From Actinomycetes bacterium (GTDB lineage Bacteria; Actinomycetota; Coriobacteriia; Anaerosomatales; JAGXFU01), in the NCBI GenBank assembly GCA_024637115.1, contig JAGXFU010000011.1:166800-230799 (forward strand): a stretch of 64,000 nt of DNA, written 5' to 3'. Position 1 is the stretch's first letter. Each line of letters begins with the position of its first letter. Under the pieces are notes generated by a model. It did no database searches. It was given only the letters and a program-made list of their open reading frames with translations, and was not told the DNA's origin. Positions 50,736 to 59,539 of the stretch are shown here, one piece after another. The position numbers and the translations under genes are program-made.

Positions 50736-51854
50736 CTAGCGCGCACCCCCCATCGCGAGTCCGACGGCGGGAGCTGAGCCCATTCGGTCGGCCATGAATG
50801 CAGCCTCCAGGGAACCCGTCACGTCGATCGTCGCACTTGGATCACTCAGAATGACCTGCGCCTGCAGACCTTTCTCAAGGTAGCTGGCCATATGATTGAG
50901 CTGTGCGCCCGACCCGGTCATGTAGATCTTCTTGATTGTCCTGATCTGCGTAGCCTGAGTGAGGTAGTAGTCAAGAGAGCGACGTACCTCGGCAATGAAC
51001 TTGTTCACTTCACGTTCAAGCGCGTCACGCGCTACCTGTACCGATTGATCCTCAAGAGCATCATCCTGCGCGCCATCAAAGTCGGGAAGGCCAGCACGAA
51101 TCTTGAGTTCTTCGGCTTCATCGAACGTCAAATTGAGGACGTTGGCGATTGCCTGGGTGAACTGGTTGCCCGCAATAGATGACACACGGGTGAAACGCGG
51201 GACGCCCTTCTCGACGACAGCGATGTTCGTGATGCCGGATGACACATGAATGATAGCCACGGCCTCGCCTGCAGCCTCTTCTTCGCCCGGAAGGAAAGTC
51301 TCTCCTGTACCTAGAAGAGCCCGAACGATCGCGAAACTCGTAACATCAATATGGGCAAGTCTCAACCCCGCACCTTCGACGGCGCTCACGGCGCTCGTGA
51401 TCATGTCACGCTGCGCCGCAACAAGCAGTACTTCCATCATGTGCTCATCTGCAGGCGTCATGTAGTCGCCGATGATCTGGAAATCCAGAATCGCATCTTC
51501 TACCGGAATCGGAATGTAATCCTGAGCCTGATACTGAATCGCGCCCTCAAGCTCAGTGCGCTCCATGAAGGGAAGATCGATGAGACGTACGACGACCTTC
51601 TGATTCGAGACACCGATTGAGACGTCTTTTCCTTTGACGCCGGAATGACGCCACAGCTCGCGAATCGCTGCAGAGACAGCTTCTGTGTCGACGATCTCAC
51701 CTTCGACAACAGCACCCAGCGGCATCCCGACCATGCCGTATGCGGCGAGCGCAAGTCCGGCACCGGATGTCTTGAGTTGGGCAGCCCTAACATGATCGGT
51801 CCCAATATCGAGACCGACGGGCATCGGCTGGGCGCCGAAGGAGAGAATGCCCAC
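50736..51854 (-). CDS. pilM: Type IV pilus actin-like ATPase PilM
   Basis: Cytoplasmic actin-fold protein that binds the PilN tail and couples the motor to the pilus complex. The GTG start has AAGGGGG 6 bases upstream. The 372-residue product has the phosphate-binding strand VGLDIGTDHVRAAQL and the IGVSNQKVVVRLIDLPFM and IHVSSGITNIAVVE segments. The upstream region carries an unusual triplet-repeat tract. Confidence 0.93.
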   Translation of the reverse strand: MGILSFGAQPMPVGLDIGTDHVRAAQLKTSGAGLALAAYGMVGMPLGAVVEGEIVDTEAVSAAIRELWRHSGVKGKDVSIGVSNQKVVVRLIDLPFMERTELEGAIQYQAQDYIPIPVEDAILDFQIIGDYMTPADEHMMEVLLVAAQRDMITSAVSAVEGAGLRLAHIDVTSFAIVRALLGTGETFLPGEEEAAGEAVAIIHVSSGITNIAVVEKGVPRFTRVSSIAGNQFTQAIANVLNLTFDEAEELKIRAGLPDFDGAQDDALEDQSVQVARDALEREVNKFIAEVRRSLDYYLTQATQIRTIKKIYMTGSGAQLNHMASYLEKGLQAQVILSDPSATIDVTGSLEAAFMADRMGSAPAVGLAMGGAR

Positions 51855-51890
51855 AGGAGTCCCCCTTCTGCTTACACTGCTACGACCGAA

Positions 51891-51923
51891 CTACTACTAC
51901 TACTAATACTACTACTACTACTA
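51891..51923. repeat. Triplet repeat (CTA)5-ATA-(CTA)5 upstream of pilM
   Basis: A 33-base simple repeat, read as TAG units on the pilM strand, lying 37 to 69 bases before the pilM start between candidate promoter elements and the ribosome site. The tract is plainly visible; whether its length varies is not known. Confidence 0.95.
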
Positions 51924-51931
51924 TGGATGAT

Positions 51932-51975
51932 ACTCCCTGCAGGAAGTCTACCATACCCCGACTTCAGGGCAATAG
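51932..51975 (-). promoter_or_regulatory. Candidate pilM promoter with near-palindrome
   Basis: On the minus strand TTGCCC and TAGACT are about 16 bases apart, and a 16-base near-palindrome (ACTTCCTGCAGGGAGT, one mismatch pair; 51932-51947) overlaps the predicted start region. This would start transcription of pilM-N-O upstream of the triplet repeat. Confidence 0.35.
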
Positions 51976-51980
51976 CGCCG

Positions 51981-53456
51981 CTAGTTGCGTGTCCAGTTGC
52001 CACCGAACACAACGCCACCATCGGCCGCTGGCATGCCCTGTGGAAGCGCAGCCGGGAGAGCCGGGTCGATCTCAAGGTGGATGTTTGGCAGGTCACCATA
52101 GATGTTGTCCGCAAGCATCGTTCCTTTGAATGAGGTCGACGTGTGGTACAAACCTACGGTGCCATTGCAGAATATCGCTCCGTGGAAATAGCCTTCGATC
52201 CGCACATCCTCTGGAGTCACAATGCCCAGGCAATTCTCAGGGGTGAGCCCGCTCCCATCAGGGAATAGGCGTGTGTTAATTTCTACGTCGCCGTTCACCA
52301 CGAGCGTGCCGTTGCCTCGATATGCGATTCCGTTGTCGCTGCCATGATTCCAGGAACCAGGCCCGATCATCAGATCACCGTCAATGAACACTATGCCCTC
52401 AACGTAAAGCGTGCCTGTCGAGGCGTCGAACGCGAAGTCATCATGCAGACCCGATGCCGCGGGATACCCATGTCCTTCCCACGCACCAAACGAGGCAGCA
52501 CCGATGGTGACGTTGTTCGCACCGCTACCTGATGCCGAGCGTCCCGACGACGGACCGACGTACTTGTAATGCGTAGAGGAGTAGGCCGGTGAAGAAGTCA
52601 CGCGGACGCGCGGGGACAGCGCCGGTGCCAGTGCCATGTCATACGATGTGGATGCACCCGAGGCGTCTGTCTCGACTGTAGTGATCGAGCGAGTGTCACT
52701 GCCCATGTTGTTGTCAATACTCTCGGCGATCGCCGTGTCGTACTTCTCATCGAGATAGGCGTCATCGATCCATGGAAGCGTAATATCCGGCACCGACGAA
52801 GAGACTTCACCATCCGGGTAGACACTTCCCGTCTTGCCAGTGAGGCCGTTCGTTGCGTAGATCTTGATTGGGTCGGCCTTGCCAAGTTCGCCGCTCCCGG
52901 TGACGTCCAGTGCGCCGTCTTTGATGAATAGCGGGCCGCCCTCGTAGGCAGCGTTTGCAGACCAATCCAGATCTCCACGAATGTAGAGCGGACCTGTGAT
53001 CGATGCGTTTCCGTTCCACCCGCGACCGCCACCAAGCGCAGCGTTCTCACCCGCGCCGATGTTCATATTCCACAGGTCAAGGTAGAAGAAGCGCAGTGTG
53101 ACTGACTCCTCCCCCTGCTCGGCATTGCCGGTAGAGGTGATCGCATACTCGCCGCCAATGTCAGCGAATGCGCTCCCCACGCGTATGACGTCAACAATGA
53201 AGGAGCCATCGGCAGTGGATCCCGTACGTGGATAGTATCCCGTATCGATGTTGTTGGGATCGAAGATGTCCAACTCACGGTCAAGACCGGACTGAGCGAC
53301 CTGGAACGCGCGAGACTCCGCCACGACCCTCGTGGATTCATTGATCGAGTTCATCGACACCGCATAGCCACCGATCGCCACGACGGTGATGATGGCGATG
53401 GCGCCTATCACGGCAATCATCGCAAACCCATCATTCTTGACTCGCAGACCGGTCAT
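51981..53456 (-). CDS. PilX-like pilus-associated protein with beta-helix region
   Basis: A 491-residue protein of the minor-pilin operon. The N-terminal part (KNDGFAMIAVIGAIAIITVVAIGGYAV region) has one hydrophobic helix like PilX N-terminal domains, without the classical prepilin Glu at +5. The remainder is rich in Gly, Asn and Asp, with repeated short strand turns (GTLYVEGIVFIDGDLMIG; GTLVVNGDVEIN), suggesting a surface beta-solenoid domain similar to DUF7305. It lies between the pseudopilin gene and pilM. Confidence 0.72.
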   Translation of the reverse strand: MTGLRVKNDGFAMIAVIGAIAIITVVAIGGYAVSMNSINESTRVVAESRAFQVAQSGLDRELDIFDPNNIDTGYYPRTGSTADGSFIVDVIRVGSAFADIGGEYAITSTGNAEQGEESVTLRFFYLDLWNMNIGAGENAALGGGRGWNGNASITGPLYIRGDLDWSANAAYEGGPLFIKDGALDVTGSGELGKADPIKIYATNGLTGKTGSVYPDGEVSSSVPDITLPWIDDAYLDEKYDTAIAESIDNNMGSDTRSITTVETDASGASTSYDMALAPALSPRVRVTSSPAYSSTHYKYVGPSSGRSASGSGANNVTIGAASFGAWEGHGYPAASGLHDDFAFDASTGTLYVEGIVFIDGDLMIGPGSWNHGSDNGIAYRGNGTLVVNGDVEINTRLFPDGSGLTPENCLGIVTPEDVRIEGYFHGAIFCNGTVGLYHTSTSFKGTMLADNIYGDLPNIHLEIDPALPAALPQGMPAADGGVVFGGNWTRN

Positions 53457-53480
53457 GCTCGTCTACCTCCTAGGGTGCCA

Positions 53481-54059
53481 CTACCGGTTCCTGAGTAGAA
53501 CCGTGCGTGAGTTGCTGAATTGGCGTCCTTCATACTCGACCAACAAGGTAACCTCGATGGTCTTTGCACTTGAAGCGGCGACGCCCATGTTCGTGATCTC
53601 GGAACCATCTGCCGCATAGTAGTTGAATGTGGGTATGGCATCGCTCTGATTGGCGTTGTGCTCGGACCACAACCACTCATTCACAAGCGTGGTGTTTACA
53701 CGTGAGTCATTAGTCAGCCATTCGCGGTGAGTTACCGTGCCGGCAGTCGTAATCTGAACGGTGTGCCGCTCAACGACGTTGTCGTTGTCTCGGTCGGTCA
53801 GAACGGTGATGGCATAGGGTCCCGGATTCTCGACGCTCACTGCCTGAGAGATGATTTCTTCAAACGTGAGAAGAGGCGCCCCCACCTCACGGGCGAACAA
53901 TGCCTGTCGATTACTCACATCATGAGCGGAGTATACAACCTGTAGCCCGCCATAGGAGATTGCGAGTATGACCCCGAGCAGCGCCATAACAACGATGAGC
54001 TCGGTGAGGCTGAATCCCGCCTCGGAGTGGCGGGAGGATGTCAGGCGGGAGACTACCAT
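53481..54059 (-). CDS. Minor pilin, PilW-like prepilin
   Basis: A 192-residue prepilin with a class III signal: short leader, cleavage between Gly and Phe in EAG/FSLTE, Glu at +5 of the mature protein, then a hydrophobic helix (LIVVMALLGVILAIS). The rest is a small globular domain. Its ATG overlaps the stop of the PilV-like gene by 7 bases. It would be processed by the peptidase encoded at 55.7-56.5 kb. Confidence 0.85.
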   Translation of the reverse strand: MVVSRLTSSRHSEAGFSLTELIVVMALLGVILAISYGGLQVVYSAHDVSNRQALFAREVGAPLLTFEEIISQAVSVENPGPYAITVLTDRDNDNVVERHTVQITTAGTVTHREWLTNDSRVNTTLVNEWLWSEHNANQSDAIPTFNYYAADGSEITNMGVAASSAKTIEVTLLVEYEGRQFSNSRTVLLRNR

Positions 54060-55546
54060 GATACGTGTGCCATGGGAGTGAGGACGTCATCCGCAGCAGT
54101 CGTTGGGCCAACGATGTTCGACCAGATGCTCTCAGCGGTTCCGCCTTTGTATCCGGACGGTGTGAAGGTGATCTTGTATGCGTAGTAGTACGCGACAGGA
54201 TCATCCTTGCCGCATTTGTCCGTGTACGTCTCGGTGAAGTTCGGATCGACGTTCGTGAGATACGCCGCCCCGTTCTTTAGTGTGTCAGCGCTGGTTCCGC
54301 GATACAGATCGTAGCTCACATTGGTCGCAGCAAACGTTGGCTGACTGGTCGTCAGGTTCACGGTGATGTCGGCGCTGCGCCTGGTCTTCTCGCCTGTGTA
54401 GACAGTCGTGCTGTCGCCGGTCACGTGCGGTCGCGAGACATAGGGCGCGACGATCTCAAAGAATCCCGTCTTCTCATTTCTGGGAGTGGTCGCTGCAACT
54501 GAGACCGTGTATCGACTGAATGGGTCCGTGGTCTGGAGATGCACCGCGGAATAGGCGAACGTTTCCATGCTGCCACCAAGAGTCCCATCCTCCCCGACCC
54601 TATTCGTGTGCACGAGGTACCTTACTGCTGGGTCGGTACCGTCCATCGCTACAGTCCAAGAGATGCGCGTCTCGACATCGGAATAGATTGCGGCAACCGG
54701 AACGCCCGGATTGCCCGGAGGATAATTGTCTACATAGAAGCGACGCTCGACTGTGGATTGCTTGCCGCTGTCACTTGTCGCAAGAGCACGGACGAGACGC
54801 CAGCCGTCGGGAATCGCCAGATCACCGTTGTCATCAAGTTGACGCGTGTCCCACTTGAAGGACTGGTCGACAGGCGAGGTCATAGGCGTCCAAGCAGCAA
54901 TCGCCGCAAATGTCGTGCTGCCATCGCGCAGAAGAGTGCCCTCACAATACATGCGCAACTCGGTGATCATCGAGGCATTCTCCTCGGCAGCGGCATGCAG
55001 CGACAAAAAGAGCGGCATGTTGGTAGTGTGCGCCAACGCGGCATAGACCACAGCGTCAGCTTCCGGAGTTGATGGCGCGAATTCAACAAGCGGACCCGTG
55101 CCTGACGACGTCAGGTTGGTGATGCCAGCCTCACGGTCGCGAACGATGCTTGTTGAGGTATATGTCTTGGGTTCGTATCCCGGTGCAGTGATTACCGCAC
55201 TGACCCGGACTTCCTTGGTCTCACCCTGGCTCTCTAGCACCTGGGTGGTGATGGTGATGGTGAAGTCTCCCTCTTGTACCACTACTTGGGAGTCCACCGC
55301 AGCCTCGGGAGTTGTTCCACGAATTGCCATCTCTTCGAATGGCAGAGAACGCATCCACTCCAAATGGGATGAAATGGCGTTGGTCGCTGCAGTACGCTGT
55401 TTGGCTTGCAGGCCCATTTGTGTACTTGTGGCGACCAGGCCGAGAATCGCGGTCAAGACAAAGAAGAGAATGAACGCTGCGAGAACGACCTCGAGCACGC
55501 TCATGCCTTCATCTGACTCGAAGCTGCCCCTTAGCTTCCGGTACAT
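54053..55546 (-). CDS. Large minor pilin, PilV-like, with extended C-terminal region
   Basis: Prepilin of 497 residues from the ATG at 55546 (GAGGTG 4 bases upstream). The signal is DEG/MSVLEVV, with Met instead of Phe at +1 and Glu at +5, then a hydrophobic helix. Most minor pilins have 150-250 residues; here about 400 more residues follow, with fibronectin-III-like spacing (NYPPGNPGVPVAAI; ATTPRNEKTGFFEIVAPYV). The extension may be an adhesive tip domain. Confidence 0.78.
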   Translation of the reverse strand: MYRKLRGSFESDEGMSVLEVVLAAFILFFVLTAILGLVATSTQMGLQAKQRTAATNAISSHLEWMRSLPFEEMAIRGTTPEAAVDSQVVVQEGDFTITITTQVLESQGETKEVRVSAVITAPGYEPKTYTSTSIVRDREAGITNLTSSGTGPLVEFAPSTPEADAVVYAALAHTTNMPLFLSLHAAAEENASMITELRMYCEGTLLRDGSTTFAAIAAWTPMTSPVDQSFKWDTRQLDDNGDLAIPDGWRLVRALATSDSGKQSTVERRFYVDNYPPGNPGVPVAAIYSDVETRISWTVAMDGTDPAVRYLVHTNRVGEDGTLGGSMETFAYSAVHLQTTDPFSRYTVSVAATTPRNEKTGFFEIVAPYVSRPHVTGDSTTVYTGEKTRRSADITVNLTTSQPTFAATNVSYDLYRGTSADTLKNGAAYLTNVDPNFTETYTDKCGKDDPVAYYYAYKITFTPSGYKGGTAESIWSNIVGPTTAADDVLTPMAHVSW

Positions 55547-55676
55547 CTCACACCTCACCATTGACCATGGGGGGTACATCCGGCGTACCCCTCCTATGAA
55601 AGTATCGGCACTTTGAGTTCAGGGCTTGAACAATGGGCGTGCTCAATTGCGATATTCGTCACAATTCTTATGCGCT

Positions 55677-56501
55677 CTATCCCAGCCCGACAAATCCTGC
55701 ATACCATGCCCATAGATCGGGCCCAAAGAACATCAGGATAACCGCCCCTGCTGCGAGGAACGGGCCAAATGGAATACGTGTCGCCATGCCCTCGATGCTG
55801 CGGCGAGCAATGACGATGCCGGCAACCGCACCCAGAATGCTTCCAAGGAACAGCACGCCGAAATTGAAGACCCCCAGAAACGGACCGAGAGCGATAAGCA
55901 GTTTGACATCACCCATGCCGAACCCGCTCTTGCCGCGAACCCCTTGATACCCCGCGGCGATCGCGTAGCTCACACCGCCACCGGACAGGGAACCAACAAC
56001 CGCGGCAACGAGCGGAGATGACACCCAGCCAGTTGCCGGAGTAAGTGGCAGGAGCACAAGCGGAGTGAACTCGGACACGAGAACGCCTGCAATGCCTATG
56101 AGCGCCAGTGTCAGAACGAGCGGATTGGGAAGACGCTGGGTGTCGAGATCTATCGCGGAAAGAATCACCAGAAGGTAGGTCATTGTCGCCGCGAACACAG
56201 TATGTGCGCTCAGCCCGAACTTCACACCGCACGCGACCCACAGGAGTGCAACCAAGCCCTCAACGATCGGGTAGCGAGCACTGATATGCACCAAGCAGGC
56301 CCTGCAGCGACCACGCAGGATCAACCATGAGATCACAGGGATATTATCGAACCACGCGATTGGCGCCTCGCATGCAGGGCAGTGAGAAGCCGGGGTTGAA
56401 AGGGACTCGCGTCGCGGCAACCGCCATATGACCACGTTGGCGAAACTGCCGAATGCGAGCCCGAACGCGAACAGGACCACGTAGAGAAAGATCTCTTCCA
56501 A
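55677..56501 (-). CDS. pilD: Prepilin peptidase PilD
   Basis: Aspartic membrane protease that cuts prepilin leaders and methylates the new N-terminus. The 274-residue protein has the N-terminal methyltransferase domain with a CPAC and CRAC zinc pair, about seven hydrophobic helices, and the catalytic aspartates in SAIDLDTQRLPN and FGMGDVKL. It follows pilA after a terminator. Confidence 0.93.
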   Translation of the reverse strand: MEEIFLYVVLFAFGLAFGSFANVVIWRLPRRESLSTPASHCPACEAPIAWFDNIPVISWLILRGRCRACLVHISARYPIVEGLVALLWVACGVKFGLSAHTVFAATMTYLLVILSAIDLDTQRLPNPLVLTLALIGIAGVLVSEFTPLVLLPLTPATGWVSSPLVAAVVGSLSGGGVSYAIAAGYQGVRGKSGFGMGDVKLLIALGPFLGVFNFGVLFLGSILGAVAGIVIARRSIEGMATRIPFGPFLAAGAVILMFFGPDLWAWYAGFVGLG

Positions 56502-56614
56502 CAGGAGTAGCCCTTCATAGGAATGATTGCACTACACACGAAGGGTACACGCAGCCATTGGGTTCTGTCGACGTACGTTTGCCCTCAATGGAGAGCGCGC
56601 TTAGCGAATACACA

Positions 56615-56644
56615 GAGAGGGCCGGCGTTTCCGCCGACCCTCTC
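56615..56644 (-). terminator. Strong terminator after pilA
   Basis: A 13-base stem (GAGAGGGTCGGCG with CGCCGGCCCTCTC on the minus strand) closed by a GAAA loop, 39 bases after the pilA stop. Strength and position fit a highly expressed major pilin message. The following T-run is short. Confidence 0.8.
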
Positions 56645-56682
56645 GATAGCGCGAGTCTTACGCGACTGAAAGCCGCACGATC

Positions 56683-57024
56683 CTAGAAGTGACCGTGAGT
56701 CGCACAGTCAGCGATGGTACCGACGGTACCCGTGAATGCGTACACCGCGCCAGTGGTCGGACATGTGATAGTCGCCGCATCCTTGACAAACTCCGGATCA
56801 AGATTGGCAGTTGTGACGGCAGCAATAGCGTTGGTTACGTCGTCAGCGGCCCAAGCCTGGGCTCCACCCTCGAGCGTGCGCTGGTTAGCGAAGCATGCGC
56901 GCTCCTGAGCGGTTGCACGAGCCGAGTTAAAGACGGGAATCGCGATAGCAACAAGAATACCGATAATAAGGACGACCACCATCAGCTCGACCAGGGTGAA
57001 ACCCTCATCTCTACGGAACTTCAT
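56683..57024 (-). CDS. pilA: Major type IV pilin-like protein PilA
   Basis: The ATG at 57024 has AAGGAGGTG upstream and gives 113 residues; the longer frame is not pilin-like. Short leader MKFRRDEG, cleavage at Gly8/Phe9 (EG/FTLVE), Glu at +5, then the conserved hydrophobic helix LMVVVLIIGILVAIAIPVF. The C-terminal domain of about 75 residues has three cysteines (ACFANQ, TCPTTG, DCATHG). Single-gene unit between two hairpins, which fits the main pilus subunit. Confidence 0.92.
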   Translation of the reverse strand: MKFRRDEGFTLVELMVVVLIIGILVAIAIPVFNSARATAQERACFANQRTLEGGAQAWAADDVTNAIAAVTTANLDPEFVKDAATITCPTTGAVYAFTGTVGTIADCATHGHF

Positions 57025-57166
57025 GGCTTTCGCACCTCCTTCTCCCCTTGCGGGAAATCGTCGGCAGCCCTGTTGGCCACCGTACCCTACACCTCTTGTA
57101 TCGGGCTGTGCCCGGTGCACTTTAGGGTTTTCTGATGAAATGCTTAGAAATGTGAGCCGTGATACA

Positions 57167-57194
57167 GAACAGGCCGCCTATCGGCAGCCCGTTC
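57167..57194 (-). terminator. Hairpin after pilC
   Basis: A 12-base stem with two G-T pairs and a GATA loop (GAACGGGCTGCC with GGCGGCCTGTTC on the minus strand), 24 bases after the pilC stop. There is no long T-run, so it may terminate only partly. Confidence 0.55.
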
Positions 57195-57217
57195 TCAACG
57201 CATGTCTGAAGAAAACC

Positions 57218-58432
57218 CTATTGGACCAGGGTAATCACGTTGAACATTGGCAGGTAGAGAGCGATGACCATGCTACCAACGATCACGCCGAGCGAGGCCA
57301 TCATCAGCGGCTCGATCAGAGAGGTAAGACCATCGACAGCCGTGGCGACTTCCTCATCGTAGAAGTCCGCAATCTTATTGAGCATTGCATCAAGCGCACC
57401 GGTCTCCTCGCCAACCGCAATCATCTGAACCAGCATAGATGGGAATACCGGGGATTCCGATAGTGGCTTGGCAATCGTCTCCCCCTCCTTGATAGCCGAG
57501 CGCGCGCTCTTGACCGCGCGAGCAACAACCTCGTTGCCGGCTGTGTCGGCCACGATATCGAGTGCGGAAAGAATCGGTACGCCGGCAGAAACAAGTGTGC
57601 CGAACGTCCGGGTGAATTTGGCCAGTGCGATCTTTCGAGTCAGTTGGCCAAACACCGGCATACGCAGCTTGACCCCGTCCCACACGAACTCACCCGAGTC
57701 GGTGCCGACCCACCACTTGAATGCAAACCTCAGAACAACGATAAGAACGAAGGTGACCAGGCCGCCCCATCCGGACACAAAATCGGATGCGTCGACCAGG
57801 AACTGAGTCATAGCGGGCAGCTCGCCACCCATTGACTCAAACATTCCCTGAAAGACCGGGACAACAAAGACCATCATGGCAACCAGCACGATCATAACGA
57901 GCGCACCCATGGCGATCGGATATGTCATAGCCGACTTGATCTTTGCCTTGAGCCCGGCCTCACTTTCAAAGTGGTCGGCAAGGCGCACAAGTACCTCATC
58001 GAGCACACCACCGGTCTCGCCTGCTCGAACCATGTTCACAAAGATCGGCGGAAAGACCTTAGGGTGCTTGGACATTGAATCAGAGAGCGATTGACCTGCC
58101 TCGACATCCTTGGCGACCTGTTGAATCACGACTCGGAGATTCTCGCTCTCCGTCTGCGCGGCAAGAATAGAGAGGCACTTGGTCAGGGACAGTCCCGCAT
58201 TGATCATTGTTGCGAACTGGCGCGAGAAGATCGTGATGTCCTTGACCTTGACCTTGCCGCCGCCGATCTTGATCTGCCCGAGTGCGGCTAGTCCGCTCTG
58301 CTGGTCGAGCTCAAGAATGATGTAGCCCATCTGACGGAGCTTCGCACCGACCGCGTCGCGTGACTCACCGTCAAGTGATCCCTTGACGATCTTTCCCGCT
58401 TTGTCCCGTACTGAGTAGTTAAAGGTAGCCAT
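57218..58432 (-). CDS. pilC: Type IV pilus platform protein PilC
   Basis: Inner-membrane GspF-family platform on which the ATPases act. The 404-residue protein has two copies of the GspF domain (about 68-190 and 270-392). Visible motifs are FSRQFATMINAGLSLTKCLSIL, PIFVNMVRAGETGG and PSMLVQMIAVGEETGALD, with three or four hydrophobic segments. It follows pilT by 19 bases. Confidence 0.94.
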   Translation of the reverse strand: MATFNYSVRDKAGKIVKGSLDGESRDAVGAKLRQMGYIILELDQQSGLAALGQIKIGGGKVKVKDITIFSRQFATMINAGLSLTKCLSILAAQTESENLRVVIQQVAKDVEAGQSLSDSMSKHPKVFPPIFVNMVRAGETGGVLDEVLVRLADHFESEAGLKAKIKSAMTYPIAMGALVMIVLVAMMVFVVPVFQGMFESMGGELPAMTQFLVDASDFVSGWGGLVTFVLIVVLRFAFKWWVGTDSGEFVWDGVKLRMPVFGQLTRKIALAKFTRTFGTLVSAGVPILSALDIVADTAGNEVVARAVKSARSAIKEGETIAKPLSESPVFPSMLVQMIAVGEETGALDAMLNKIADFYDEEVATAVDGLTSLIEPLMMASLGVIVGSMVIALYLPMFNVITLVQ

Positions 58433-58451
58433 GACGCTCCGCTCCTTGTGC

Positions 58452-59516
58452 CTAGCCGCTTCTATTGACCAGTGTATTGAACACTACTGGATCCACTGCA
58501 CGTTGCAGCGCCGTGTCATACGTAATCATACCTTGCCTATACCTATCGGCTAGTGAGTGGTCCATCGTTACCATTCCGTGTTTAGTTCCTGTCTGCATCG
58601 CCGTAGGCAGTTGATGCGTCTTGCCCTCGCGAATGAGGTTCCTGATGCCGGGCGTGGGCACGAGCACCTCATAGGCAACAGTGCGACCCGATCCGTCCGC
58701 CCGCGGCAGCAACTGCTGACTGACTACTCCCTGCAATGTGCCTGCCAGTTGCACTCTCACCTGTTGCTGTTGGTATGGCGGGAAGACATCGATAATGCGG
58801 TCAATAGACTGAGTAGCATCCTGTGTATGCAACGTGGCAAAGACGAGATGACCGGTCTCCGCGGCTGTGAGCGCAGCTGAGACCGTCTCAAGATCTCGCA
58901 TCTCACCGATAAGAATCACGTCGGGGTCCTGACGAAGCACGTACTTCAATGCGCTGCTGAATGACTTGGTGTCGGAGCCTATCTCGCGCTGGTTGATCAT
59001 CGCCTTGTCGTGCGCATGAAGATACTCGATCGGATCCTCAACGGTAATGATGTGATCCTCGCGATTCGCATTTACGTGATGGATCATGGCCGCAAGAGTC
59101 GTGGACTTGCCCGATCCTGTCGGACCTGTGACCAGCACCAATCCACGCGGCTTGAGCGCGAAATCTTCGAGAATCACCGGAAGCCCGAGTTCGCGAACGG
59201 TTCGGATCTCCACGGGTATCAACCTGAACGCTGCGCCGACGCTCGCGCGCTGATAGTACGCATTCACCCGGAAGCGCGCCTCGCCCGGAATCGCATATGC
59301 GAAGTCGAACTCCCACTCCTGCTCCAGAACGGCACGCTGCTCCTGGGACAGGATCGAGAAGACCGCATCGCGGGTTTCGGCAGAGGTCAGGGTCTCAGCA
59401 TCGAGCGGCATCAGTTTGCCGTTCAGACGCATCATGGGCGGAACGCCCACAGTGATGTGCAGATCCGAGCCTCCCCGCTCAAGCACTTCAAGTAGCAGGT
59501 CGTTGAGATCTCTCAT
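58452..59516 (-). CDS. pilT: Pilus retraction ATPase PilT
   Basis: Hexameric ATPase that depolymerises the pilus. The 354-residue protein has Walker A GPTGSGKSTT, the Asp/His boxes IITVEDPIEYLH and TGHLVFATLHT, Walker B ILIGEMRD, and the PilT-specific C-terminal motif GIRNLIREGKTHQ that is needed for retraction in other species. Its presence implies twitching-type motility or DNA uptake. Confidence 0.95.
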   Translation of the reverse strand: MRDLNDLLLEVLERGGSDLHITVGVPPMMRLNGKLMPLDAETLTSAETRDAVFSILSQEQRAVLEQEWEFDFAYAIPGEARFRVNAYYQRASVGAAFRLIPVEIRTVRELGLPVILEDFALKPRGLVLVTGPTGSGKSTTLAAMIHHVNANREDHIITVEDPIEYLHAHDKAMINQREIGSDTKSFSSALKYVLRQDPDVILIGEMRDLETVSAALTAAETGHLVFATLHTQDATQSIDRIIDVFPPYQQQQVRVQLAGTLQGVVSQQLLPRADGSGRTVAYEVLVPTPGIRNLIREGKTHQLPTAMQTGTKHGMVTMDHSLADRYRQGMITYDTALQRAVDPVVFNTLVNRSG

Positions 59517-59539
59517 TGGCGCGCCCCTCTTTCTCCGCG

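Noticed and set aside
51891..51923. CRISPR or other array
   Set aside because: The unit is only three bases with no spacers; it is a simple sequence repeat.
57025..57217. Sigma-54 type promoter before pilA
   Set aside because: A GG/GC pair in TGGCCAACAGGGCTGCC has the wrong spacing by one base, and sigma-54 is not expected in actinobacteria.
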